Of a DNA stretch of 21,383 bases, positions 5,675 to 12,340 are shown piece by piece (the first letter of the stretch is position 1; every line of letters begins with the position of its first letter). Under the pieces are notes generated by a model. The model was not told where the DNA came from, searched no databases, and saw only the letters and a list, made by a program, of their open reading frames with translations. The position numbers were made by a program, and so were the translations under genes. This DNA comes from Bacillota bacterium (GTDB lineage: Bacteria > Bacillota > Clostridia > Christensenellales > Aristaeellaceae), in NCBI GenBank assembly GCA_023404345.1, contig JAEYCB010000065.1, positions 1 to 21,383 on the forward strand, read 5' to 3'.

Positions 5675-7111
5675 TCAGCAGCGTTCCAGCACCCGGCCAA
5701 AGAACGCGACCGTGTCGGGAATCAGGCTCAGGGGGATACGCTCGTTGCGGTTGTGAATCATGCCGCGCTGCTCCTTGCTCAGCGGCATGCCGGAGAAGCG
5801 GTATACGTTGGGACAGATGCGGCAGTAGTGGCGGCTGTCGCTGCAGGCCAGCATCAGGTAGGGCGCCACCAGCACGCCCGGATAGGTCTGCCGGATGGCG
5901 GCGGACAGGCGCTCCCATGGCTCGCCGGAGGTGGGGGAGACAGGGGAGGGATCATTGCCCTCCACCACGGTCACGCGCACGTCCGGGTCGCCGATGGTGC
6001 GCTCGAGGCGCTGGCGAACAGATTCAATGCTTTCTCCGCAGATGACGCGCGCGTTGATGCCCGCACGGCTCTGGTTGGGCAGCACGTTGTAGGCCTCCGC
6101 ACCGGACAGGCGGGTGAGCGCGCAGGTGGTGCGCACCAGGGCGTTGAGCTCTCCGCCGCTTTTTTTGCAGATCAGGTCCAGAGCGGGGCGGAAGCACCAG
6201 AGGTTGGCAAAGATCAGCTTATATACGAAGGAGGAATGCCGTCCCATCAGGTCAAACAGCTCGCGCGCAGGCGGGGTCAGCACAAAGGGCATGGGATGAG
6301 ATGCGATGCGCTCCAGCGCACGGGCCAGTATACCCACGCTCTGACGTGCGGGCGGGGCGCTGGCGTGACCGCCCTTGCCTACGGCAGTCAGGTCCAGGAA
6401 GGCGCTGCCTTTTTCTGCAATGCCTATCAGCGCGGCGGGACGATCCACGCCGGGGAACACCTTCTCCACGATCGCGCCGCCTTCGTCCAGTACAAAGGCG
6501 GGATGCACGCCACGGCGTTCCAATTCCTGCACGATAGCAGACGCGTCTCCACCCATGACCTCTTCATCCCCGCCAAAGGCGAAGTATACGTCGTTCTGAG
6601 GCGTAAAGCCGTGCGCAATCAGGCTTTCGGCGGCCTCCATCACGCCCATCAGCGTGCATTTGGTATCCAGGGTGCCGCGGCCCCAAAGATGGCCGCCTTT
6701 TACCACGCCTTCAAACGGCGGTTCATCCCACTCTGCGGGATCGGCGGGCACCACATCGTAGTGCGCCATGAGCACGGAGGGTTGCCCGGCACTGTGGCCA
6801 GGCCATCTCAGCAGCATGCCGTGCCGGCCGATTTCGCTGTATTCGCATGCGTCGTACACGTGCGGGTACAGCGTAGGAAGCAACGCGCGGAACTTTTCAA
6901 ATTCGCCCAGATCCACCTGGCTTTCTTCCACGTTGCTTACGGTTTTGAGACGAACCATCTGCCTAAGGTGCTCCGTGGCAGCCTTTGTATTCACGGAAAA
7001 GGAATCTGCCTCCACTTTCTTTTCGGAAACGGGCTTAAACATGCAGGCTCGCACCACAATTACACCTAAAAAGGCGATGATGACGGCAATAAAAATCCAC
7101 AGAGCAATCAT
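5675..7111 (-). CDS. Membrane-anchored M20-family metallopeptidase
   Basis: A 478-aa protein with one N-terminal membrane segment (residues 4-22) and a full M20/M25/M40 peptidase body. The metal-site motifs are all present: MAHYDVVPAD (H117, D119), GRGTLDTK (D149, bridging), GGDEEVMGG (E183 general base, E184), VLDEGG (D209) and the C-terminal CSDSRHY histidine. The dimerisation domain lies between, around GKGGHASAPP. Among M20 enzymes it is closest in layout to the carboxypeptidase S/PM20D1 type, which hydrolyses dipeptides or N-acyl amino acids. The anchor implies action at the membrane. The start overlaps the stop of the preceding small membrane protein by 4 bp (ATGA), so its product is tied to that two-subunit membrane system, probably cleaving what it moves or releases. 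Substrate unknown. Confidence 0.9.
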   Translation of the reverse strand: MIALWIFIAVIIAFLGVIVVRACMFKPVSEKKVEADSFSVNTKAATEHLRQMVRLKTVSNVEESQVDLGEFEKFRALLPTLYPHVYDACEYSEIGRHGMLLRWPGHSAGQPSVLMAHYDVVPADPAEWDEPPFEGVVKGGHLWGRGTLDTKCTLMGVMEAAESLIAHGFTPQNDVYFAFGGDEEVMGGDASAIVQELERRGVHPAFVLDEGGAIVEKVFPGVDRPAALIGIAEKGSAFLDLTAVGKGGHASAPPARQSVGILARALERIASHPMPFVLTPPARELFDLMGRHSSFVYKLIFANLWCFRPALDLICKKSGGELNALVRTTCALTRLSGAEAYNVLPNQSRAGINARVICGESIESVRQRLERTIGDPDVRVTVVEGNDPSPVSPTSGEPWERLSAAIRQTYPGVLVAPYLMLACSDSRHYCRICPNVYRFSGMPLSKEQRGMIHNRNERIPLSLIPDTVAFFGRVLERC

Positions 7112-7815
7112 TGCTGTGCCTCCTTCCCAGAGGCGGGAACGCCACCGAGCATGCCGCGCTTGTACATGATGCGCGCCGCGCCGATGGCAATGAGCGCCCC
7201 CACGGGCACCAGCACACCCACGCTGGAGCTAAGCCCCGGCGCGAGCAGGAAAAGCACTACCATAAACGCCAGTGGGGCTATGGACAGCTTGGGATTTTTG
7301 GAGATGAACACCACGCCCAGCGCGCCAAAGAGCGCGGGAAGGATGTTGTCAAAGGCAGGCTTGAGCGCAGGCGATTCCAAGACCGGCCGCAGGAAACCCA
7401 GCCCGAACACGCCCAGGGCGATGACCAGCGTGGTCACGATGGAACTGGAAGCGATGGCGATGGTGGAAATGACCTCGCCCTCCTCGCTGCCGGGCTTCAC
7501 TTTGGCGGCCTCCATGGCGTTGAGCGCGCAGGGGACCTTCAGGTTGGTCAGGTTGCCGGTCACAAAGCCCAGGTACGACCCACCCGTGCCCAGCATGGGC
7601 ACAAAGGTGAACACCTCAATGATGCCTACGGTCCAGTACATGGGCGCTACGCCCAGCAGCGACTTGAGGACCGCCGTCAGCGGGGGCCAGGCATTGTAGT
7701 AGCAGCAGATGGCCACAGGGGTGAGAATCATCAGAATCAGGGCCATGCCCGTCCAGATGCGGCCATAGACATGTACACTCTGCTCATATACGGAAATATT
7801 CTGATCGTTTTTCAT
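7108..7815 (-). CDS. Small polytopic membrane protein, partner of the DUF5058-type protein
   Basis: A 235-aa membrane protein with about six hydrophobic segments: one near residues 20-40, pairs around 50-75 and 115-140, and a C-terminal group with the KNPKLSIAPLAFMVVLFLL and VGVLVPVGALIAIGAARIM stretches. A loop holds GTGGSYLGFVTGNLTNLKVP. Homologues are, as I recall, labelled 'small-conductance mechanosensitive channel' in databases, but no MscS-type beta domain is visible, so I doubt that label. The GGSYLGFVTGNLTNLKVP segment resembles the corresponding LRLSVLGAVTYELPAA loop of its neighbour, suggesting two related subunits of one complex. Start ATG at 7813-7815 with GGAGG upstream; it follows the neighbour by 13 bases and overlaps the peptidase by 4. 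Confidence 0.8.
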   Translation of the reverse strand: MKNDQNISVYEQSVHVYGRIWTGMALILMILTPVAICCYYNAWPPLTAVLKSLLGVAPMYWTVGIIEVFTFVPMLGTGGSYLGFVTGNLTNLKVPCALNAMEAAKVKPGSEEGEVISTIAIASSSIVTTLVIALGVFGLGFLRPVLESPALKPAFDNILPALFGALGVVFISKNPKLSIAPLAFMVVLFLLAPGLSSSVGVLVPVGALIAIGAARIMYKRGMLGGVPASGKEAQQ

Positions 7816-7828
7816 CGCATGTCCCTCC

Positions 7829-8551
7829 TCAGGCCATCAGCGCCGTGAGCGGAATGCTCAGCGCCATGGCGCAAAGCATGCACAGCGGAAGCGCGTACTG
7901 TTCCAGCCAGGTCATCTTGCATACCTTGATGAGCACGCCACATATTCCCATCATCAGTGCCGACACCAGCGCTACCGCGATGGGGATAAAGCCCGGCAGT
8001 CCCGACCGGATATCGGCAAACAGCATGCCCACAAAGGCGCTTACCATGCCCAGGAACAGGCTGTCCATCACGATTTCACCCCAGCGCTTGTCCTTGCCGG
8101 TGATGGAACGCATGCCGCGGCGGATGCGCTTGAGGCCGAAGAGCACCAGCACGATGCCGGAGATGATACCCAGCGTCATCGTCCAGGCAATAGCGGCGAA
8201 CACCTGCGGGTCGGTGATGGTTTCCTTGACCGACGCGCCCATGGTGCCCGCGGCGATGGTGGCGGCAGGCAACTCGTAGGTGACCGCGCCCAGCACGCTC
8301 AGCCTCAGCCAAGGAAACGGCAGGCCGATGAAGTTGCTCAGCGTGATGACCCCCACCAGAATGGAAATGGCCGGCGCGATGGAGAACAGTGCGCTGGAGA
8401 AGATGGTTTTGCGTACGGTAGCGGCGGCAATGCCCATCTGCTGCGCGCGGCGGTTGGCCTTGACCAGGAAAAAGACCGACTGAGCTACGACAAATACCAC
8501 GATGATTGCAGAAAGAACATAGAGAAACGGGTCGTTGACGGAAAAGGACAT
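7829..8551 (-). CDS. DUF5058-type membrane protein
   Basis: A 240-aa integral membrane protein beginning MSFSVNDPFLYVLSAIIVVF, a start I associate with the DUF5058 family. About six membrane segments: 8-28, 48-70, 75-95, 115-140, 165-190 and 200-238, with a basic cytoplasmic linker LKRIRRGMRSITGKDKRW in the middle. The loop LRLSVLGAVTYELPAATIAAG is conserved-looking and resembles one in the next gene's product. The ATG at 8549-8551 has AAGGAGG close upstream; the open frame to 8656 runs into the promoter. First gene of an operon with a second membrane protein and an M20 peptidase; a transporter or channel for peptides or amino-acid conjugates is the likeliest job, but this is inference from context. 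Confidence 0.85.
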   Translation of the reverse strand: MSFSVNDPFLYVLSAIIVVFVVAQSVFFLVKANRRAQQMGIAAATVRKTIFSSALFSIAPAISILVGVITLSNFIGLPFPWLRLSVLGAVTYELPAATIAAGTMGASVKETITDPQVFAAIAWTMTLGIISGIVLVLFGLKRIRRGMRSITGKDKRWGEIVMDSLFLGMVSAFVGMLFADIRSGLPGFIPIAVALVSALMMGICGVLIKVCKMTWLEQYALPLCMLCAMALSIPLTALMA

Positions 8552-8574
8552 AGGATCCCTCCTTATGGCATTCC

Positions 8575-8590
8575 GGCCGCCCGTGCGGCC
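8575..8590 (-). promoter_or_regulatory. GC-rich leader hairpin upstream of the DUF5058-type gene
   Basis: GGCCGC (8575-8580) and GCGGCC (8585-8590) form a 6-bp stem with a 4-nt loop in the leader. A competing pairing TATGGC/GCCATA would reach to the bases next to the AAGGAGGG ribosome binding site, so two exclusive folds are possible. Confidence 0.4.
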
Positions 8591-8591
8591 A

Positions 8592-8624
8592 TAAAGAAAC
8601 GTGCCCTGAAGCAAACAGGACACG
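8592..8624 (-). terminator. Terminator-like hairpin overlapping the transcription start of the DUF5058 operon
   Basis: In the minus strand CGTGTCCTG (8616-8624) pairs with CAGGGCACG (8600-8608), nine pairs with one U-G, loop of seven, followed by TTTCTTTAT. It lies downstream of the pyrimidine-nucleoside phosphorylase stop. Transcripts starting from the promoter at 8628-8656 would begin inside the 5' arm and so form a weaker stem. Confidence 0.55.
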
Positions 8625-8627
8625 CTC

Positions 8628-8656
8628 ATTATACGCCCAAACCGGGATGGACTCAA
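8628..8656 (-). promoter_or_regulatory. Sigma-A promoter of the DUF5058/M20 operon
   Basis: TTGAGT (8651-8656), a 17-bp spacer and a perfect TATAAT (8628-8633) on the minus strand; start expected near 8621. Confidence 0.85.
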
Positions 8657-8673
8657 CCTTTATTTACCGCCTC

Positions 8674-9999
8674 TTACAGCCGTTCCACGCCGTCATTGGT
8701 TACGATGGCGTGAATCAGCTTGCACGGCGCGGCCGGCTCCGGCCCAACAGAGACACAGCGGATGATCGCGTCCGACGCCGCCTGCGCCGAGGCTTCGTCG
8801 CGGGCATGCACGGTAGCCAGCGCCTCGCCTGCCTTTACCTGATCCCCAATGCGGCGGCGCATCACAAAGCCCACGGCGGGGTCGATCACGTCGGTCTTGA
8901 CCTTGCGGCCCGCACCCATGGCCTGCGCTGCACTGCCCAGACCCACCGTATCCATCTGCTGCACGTAGCCGGAGACGGCGGCGGGCACGTCGCGCACCAC
9001 GGGGGCCTGCGGGAGGCGGGTTACGTCGTCGCAGCAGGCGGGGTCGCCGCCCTGCGCTACGATCATGGCGCGCAGGCGTTCCAGGCCACGACCGCTTTCC
9101 AGCGCATCAAGCAGCTTCGCCTTGGCCTCCTTCACATCCGTTGCGGCGTCCGCGAGCATCAGCATCCGCGCGCCCAGCTCCAGCGATACCTCCAAAAGCG
9201 GCCCCTGCACACGGCCCGAAAGCGCATCGATGGCTTCCTTTACTTCCAGCGCGTTGCCCACGTGGCTGCCCAGCGGCTCGCCCATGTCCGTGACCAGCGC
9301 CATCATGCGCCGGCCCGCGTCGCAGCCGATGCGCACCATGGTCTGCGCCAGTTCGATGCTGGCCTCCGTGGTATGCATCAGCGCGCCTGCACCGGTTTTC
9401 ACGTCCAGCACCACGCCCTGTGCGCCGCTGGCCAGCTTTTTGCTGACGATGCTGGAGGCGATCAGCGGCAGGCTGTCCACGGTGGCGGTCACGTCCCGCA
9501 GTGCGTAGAGCGTTTTATCCGCCGGGGCCAGGTTTTTGGTCTGGCCGATCACCGCCACGCCGATATCGCGTACCTGCTTGAGGAATGCTTCTTCGCTCAG
9601 GTCTACGTGGAGGCCGGGAATGCTTTCCAGCTTGTCCAGCGTGCCGCCGGTATGACCCAGCCCGCGCCCGCTCATCTTGGCCACGGGTACGCCGCAGGCG
9701 GCCACCAGCGGAGCCAGAATGAGCGTGGTGGTATCACCTACGCCGCCGGTGGAATGCTTGTCCACCGGGATGCCCGGCAGGGCGGACAGGTCGCAGATAT
9801 CACCCGAATGCGCCATGGCAAGGGTGAGCTGCACCGTTTCTTCTCGATTCATGCCGTTGAGGCGAATGGCCATCAGCAGGGCGGCCAGCTGATAATCAGG
9901 GATGCTGCCGTTCGCCGCCCCCTGCACAAACCATTCGATTTCCTCGCGGGTCAGCGCCTGTGCCAGCTTCTTTTTTTCGATGATTTCCACCATGTTCAT
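8674..9999 (-). CDS. pdp: Pyrimidine-nucleoside phosphorylase
   Basis: A 441-aa enzyme of the thymidine/pyrimidine-nucleoside phosphorylase family, which splits uridine, thymidine or deoxyuridine with phosphate into base and (deoxy)ribose-1-phosphate. Seen: the phosphate-binding loop KHSTGGVGDT (81-90), the family signature SGRGLGHTGGTLDKLES, the AQGVVLDVKTGAGALM segment, and the C-terminal domain ending with the lipoyl-like barrel (VMRRRIGDQVKAGEALATVHA). The length is usual for the Firmicutes Pdp type. The ATG at 9997-9999 has AGGAG eight bases upstream; an upstream GTG/ATG extension is less likely. It follows the zinc-ribbon gene, separated only by a strong terminator-like hairpin whose U-tract touches the ribosome binding site. 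Its product feeds the DeoC pathway encoded at 20029-20682. Confidence 0.95.
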   Translation of the reverse strand: MNMVEIIEKKKLAQALTREEIEWFVQGAANGSIPDYQLAALLMAIRLNGMNREETVQLTLAMAHSGDICDLSALPGIPVDKHSTGGVGDTTTLILAPLVAACGVPVAKMSGRGLGHTGGTLDKLESIPGLHVDLSEEAFLKQVRDIGVAVIGQTKNLAPADKTLYALRDVTATVDSLPLIASSIVSKKLASGAQGVVLDVKTGAGALMHTTEASIELAQTMVRIGCDAGRRMMALVTDMGEPLGSHVGNALEVKEAIDALSGRVQGPLLEVSLELGARMLMLADAATDVKEAKAKLLDALESGRGLERLRAMIVAQGGDPACCDDVTRLPQAPVVRDVPAAVSGYVQQMDTVGLGSAAQAMGAGRKVKTDVIDPAVGFVMRRRIGDQVKAGEALATVHARDEASAQAASDAIIRCVSVGPEPAAPCKLIHAIVTNDGVERL

Positions 10000-10015
10000 G
10001 ACTGCCACTCCTCTC

Positions 10016-10070
10016 ATAAAAGAAAAGCGCGCCGGGGCCGCCGGTTCCCCGGCGGCCCCGAAAGCGCGCG
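10016..10070 (-). terminator. Strong Rho-independent terminator directly before pdp
   Basis: An 11-bp perfect GC stem (10049-10059 with 10034-10044, loop of four) is flanked by GCGCGC blocks that can extend it (10064-10069 with 10027-10032), and is followed on the minus strand by TTTTCTTTTAT (10026-10016). It begins a few bases after the zinc-ribbon gene stop. Confidence 0.88.
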
Positions 10071-10074
10071 AAAG

Positions 10075-10779
10075 TTACTGAATAATCAGACGGCCGCAGT
10101 TTTCACACTCGATGTACTTGGCGTCGTTTTTGAATTTGCGCAGCGTAACCTGCGGCAGGCTCATGTTGCAGCCGCCGCACTGATCGCCATAGAGGCGTGC
10201 CACCGGGGGAATGCAATGCTTTTTGATCACATTGTACTTTTCCAGCAAAGCGGGGTCAATATCCTTCGCCTTGGCCTGAACCTGGGCGCGCTTTTCCTCG
10301 AGCTGGTGCATCTGCTCCTTGTATTCGGCCTCGTAGGCTACCTTCTGCTTGTCGTACTCGGCCTTGACCTTGGCATACTTGATGCGGATTTCCTTTTCCA
10401 GACGGCCGCGGTCGGCCGCGTCCTTCTGGATGCGCTTCATTTCCTGCTCGTAATCGGTGAGGTCGGAAAGCAGCTTCTGCGCGTCGCGGCTCATTTCCTG
10501 GGCCTGCTTCAGATCGGCAGGCGGGGTGGCCTCCATGCGCTTTTGCAGGGCGGAAAGCTGATCCTCCATGCGGGAGATGGCCACCTTGATCACGTCCACG
10601 CGGTCCAGCATTTCGGCAACTTCCTGCTCCATGCGCTTGACGGCATTCTGCTGCTCCACCAGAAACTCACGGTTTTTTTTGAGCGCCAGGCGGTTGGGGC
10701 TTCGCTTGATTTCCGTCTCAAAAGCGTCGGCGGCCATATCGGCCTGCTGATACTGCCACAGCAATTCAGTCTGTTCCAT
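10075..10779 (-). CDS. Coiled-coil protein with C4 zinc ribbon
   Basis: A 234-aa soluble protein. Residues about 15-175 are heptad-rich, highly charged coiled coil (for example LDRVDVIKVAISRMEDQLS, KRIQKDAADRGRLEKEIRI). The C-terminus carries a zinc ribbon with CGGC (C201, C204) and CENC (C225, C228). This is the architecture of the HP0958/CdsZ-like family (C4-type zinc ribbon domain protein), thought to bind nucleic acid or act as an adaptor; its job in Clostridia is not established. The ATG at 10777-10779 has AAGGAGG five bases upstream. It lies 32 bases after the Nif3-like gene, a common pairing in bacteria, in the tail of the rpoD operon, and is followed at once by a terminator. Confidence 0.88.
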   Translation of the reverse strand: MEQTELLWQYQQADMAADAFETEIKRSPNRLALKKNREFLVEQQNAVKRMEQEVAEMLDRVDVIKVAISRMEDQLSALQKRMEATPPADLKQAQEMSRDAQKLLSDLTDYEQEMKRIQKDAADRGRLEKEIRIKYAKVKAEYDKQKVAYEAEYKEQMHQLEEKRAQVQAKAKDIDPALLEKYNVIKKHCIPPVARLYGDQCGGCNMSLPQVTLRKFKNDAKYIECENCGRLIIQ

Positions 10780-10811
10780 GCGTACCTCCTTGTGGTTCGT
10801 AGGGGAAGCCC

Positions 10812-11588
10812 TCAGGGGGCCAGAAGCGCGCCCGCGTATGGGGGCTGAAAATGCAGGTGCGCCTTGACCGGCCAGCCGGTGCGGGTCGCATCCGCGAGAA
10901 AGCGTTCATACAGGGACATCACGCCGGGCAGCTCGGTGGGGAAGTGCCCCGCGTCATATACCGTAAGGCCGCGGGCATAGGCATCCAGCAGCTCGTGATG
11001 CCGTACCTCGCCCACGACAAAGGCCTGAGCGCCGCACTCCGCGGCCAGGGCGTAACCCTCGCCATAGGCGCCGCCTGCCACGGCAACGCGCGCAATGGGT
11101 GCATCAGAGGCCGGATAGCACCGTGCGTCAATGTGCAGGGAGCGGCGAATCAATGCGCCAAGCTCCGCTGGGGAAAGCGGCGCGGGCAGCACACCCAGGC
11201 GGAGAAATTCATCCGGGGAGGACACGTCCCTTAGCCCAAGTGCCTGAGCCAAGCTGTCGCTGACGCCGCCGGGAGCCTTGTCCCAGTTGGTGTGCGCAGC
11301 GATCACGCACAGGCGGTTTGCAGTCAGCTTCAAAAGCGTGCGCCCCTGGGGCTCGTTATAGTTTATGCGCTTGAGCGCGTGAAAAATGAACGGATGATGG
11401 GTCACGATCAGCCCATCCCCATGGGCAAGCGCTTCATCCACCAGCGCTTCAGTCACGTCCATGCCGAAGGTCACGCCGGTCACGGGCGCGTCTGCGTCGC
11501 CCAGAAGCAGGCCTACGTTGTCGAAATCCTCGGCGCTGTCAAAGGGCGCCAAACCATCCAGCCAGCTCAGTACATCCCTTACCTTCAT
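10812..11588 (-). CDS. Nif3-like (DUF34) dinuclear metal-centre protein
   Basis: A 258-aa protein of the Nif3/DUF34 family, the short form without the inserted PII-like domain. Metal-ligand motifs are visible: DNVGLLLGD and THHPFIF (two adjacent histidines), AHTNWD, EVRHHE and a final AGHFPTELP. The family forms toroidal hexamers with two metal ions per subunit; it is often labelled 'GTP cyclohydrolase type 2' but the reaction is unsettled. The ATG at 11586-11588 has GGAGG nine bases upstream and overlaps the trmK stop by 4 bp (ATGA), so translation is coupled. The trmK-nif3 order is that of yqfN-yqfO in Bacillus subtilis, close to sigA. Confidence 0.92.
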   Translation of the reverse strand: MKVRDVLSWLDGLAPFDSAEDFDNVGLLLGDADAPVTGVTFGMDVTEALVDEALAHGDGLIVTHHPFIFHALKRINYNEPQGRTLLKLTANRLCVIAAHTNWDKAPGGVSDSLAQALGLRDVSSPDEFLRLGVLPAPLSPAELGALIRRSLHIDARCYPASDAPIARVAVAGGAYGEGYALAAECGAQAFVVGEVRHHELLDAYARGLTVYDAGHFPTELPGVMSLYERFLADATRTGWPVKAHLHFQPPYAGALLAP

Positions 11589-12340
11589 GGCGCATCGCCT
11601 CCTTCCGCTTCGGACTCCTGCATGCGGCAAAGCTGCTCCGCCACATATACCAATTCGCGCCTGTTCATCGCCAGACGCTCTCTGTCCTTTTCCAAACCGG
11701 CCGTTTGCATGGCCGTTATCTCCTGTTCCAAAAGCCGTTTGCGCCGCTCCAGCACGCGCAGCCACTCCGGGGACGGGGCGAGCAACAGGCCGGGTCCCAG
11801 CATGCATTCGCGTTCCGTGTAGACCGCCTCATCTGCACAGGCAGGGGTGCAGCGCATCAGCACATAATCCCGCCCGCCCGCCGAGGCGATCACCTCGCGG
11901 CGGATGCGGTAGCCCACCTCGCATACCGTGCTGCGCACCATGGGCAAATCGGTCTGCGCGCCCAAAATCAGCGCTGCGCCGCCAAGCCGCGCATAGCCCC
12001 GGCGTAAAATACCACGGATGGTTTCCCCGCCCATGCCCAGCACAAACACGGTATCGGGAGGCTGCTTCAGCGCGTCCAGCGCCGCAAGGCCGTCGGCCAC
12101 GGCAAAGGTGGCGCGGCTGTCCAGCCCCAGGGCGTGAAGCCGCTTGCGCGCCTTTTCCAGCGCCGCGGCGCTCAAGTCGGCCACCAGCGCGTGCCGTGCT
12201 CCGCCCAGCAACATCACCGCGCTCAGACGGCCGTGGTCCGCACCGATATCGGCAAACACCTGCGCATCCTCCGCCAGCGCCATGGCGGCGGAAAGCCGCC
12301 CGTCCAGCATGGGCGCGCGGCGATAAGGCCCGTCAGTCAA
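11585..12340 (-). CDS. trmK: tRNA (adenine(22)-N1)-methyltransferase
   Basis: A class I SAM-dependent methyltransferase of about 251 aa. The SAM-binding motif VFADIGADHGRLSAVML, the acidic end LVADLSAAALEKARKRL, AVADGLAAL and the catalytic-region VLGMGGETIRGIL match TrmK (YqfN), which methylates A22 in the D-arm of tRNAs. The C-terminal part is the usual coiled-coil-rich tail. The start is uncertain: a TTG (complement of 12338-12340) overlaps the rpoD stop and has AAGGA five bases upstream; an ATG at 12308-12310 would give 241 aa but has no site. A longer open frame to 12403 lies wholly inside rpoD and is unlikely. Lies between rpoD and the Nif3-like gene, as in other Firmicutes. Confidence 0.88.
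   Translation of the reverse strand: MTDGPYRRAPMLDGRLSAAMALAEDAQVFADIGADHGRLSAVMLLGGARHALVADLSAAALEKARKRLHALGLDSRATFAVADGLAALDALKQPPDTVFVLGMGGETIRGILRRGYARLGGAALILGAQTDLPMVRSTVCEVGYRIRREVIASAGGRDYVLMRCTPACADEAVYTERECMLGPGLLLAPSPEWLRVLERRKRLLEQEITAMQTAGLEKDRERLAMNRRELVYVAEQLCRMQESEAEGGDAP

Noticed and set aside
5567..7069. 500-codon open frame on the plus strand
   Set aside because: Antisense shadow of the M20 peptidase, whose catalytic motifs are complete on the other strand.
7108..7815. Annotation as a small-conductance mechanosensitive channel
   Set aside because: No MscS-like pore helix or beta domain is visible; the protein is nearly all membrane helices and pairs with the DUF5058-type gene.
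8647..10848. 733-codon open frame on the plus strand
   Set aside because: It lies antisense to pdp and the zinc-ribbon gene, is rich in His, Gln, Arg and Gly as mirror frames of GC-rich genes are, and has no ribosome binding site or recognisable domain.
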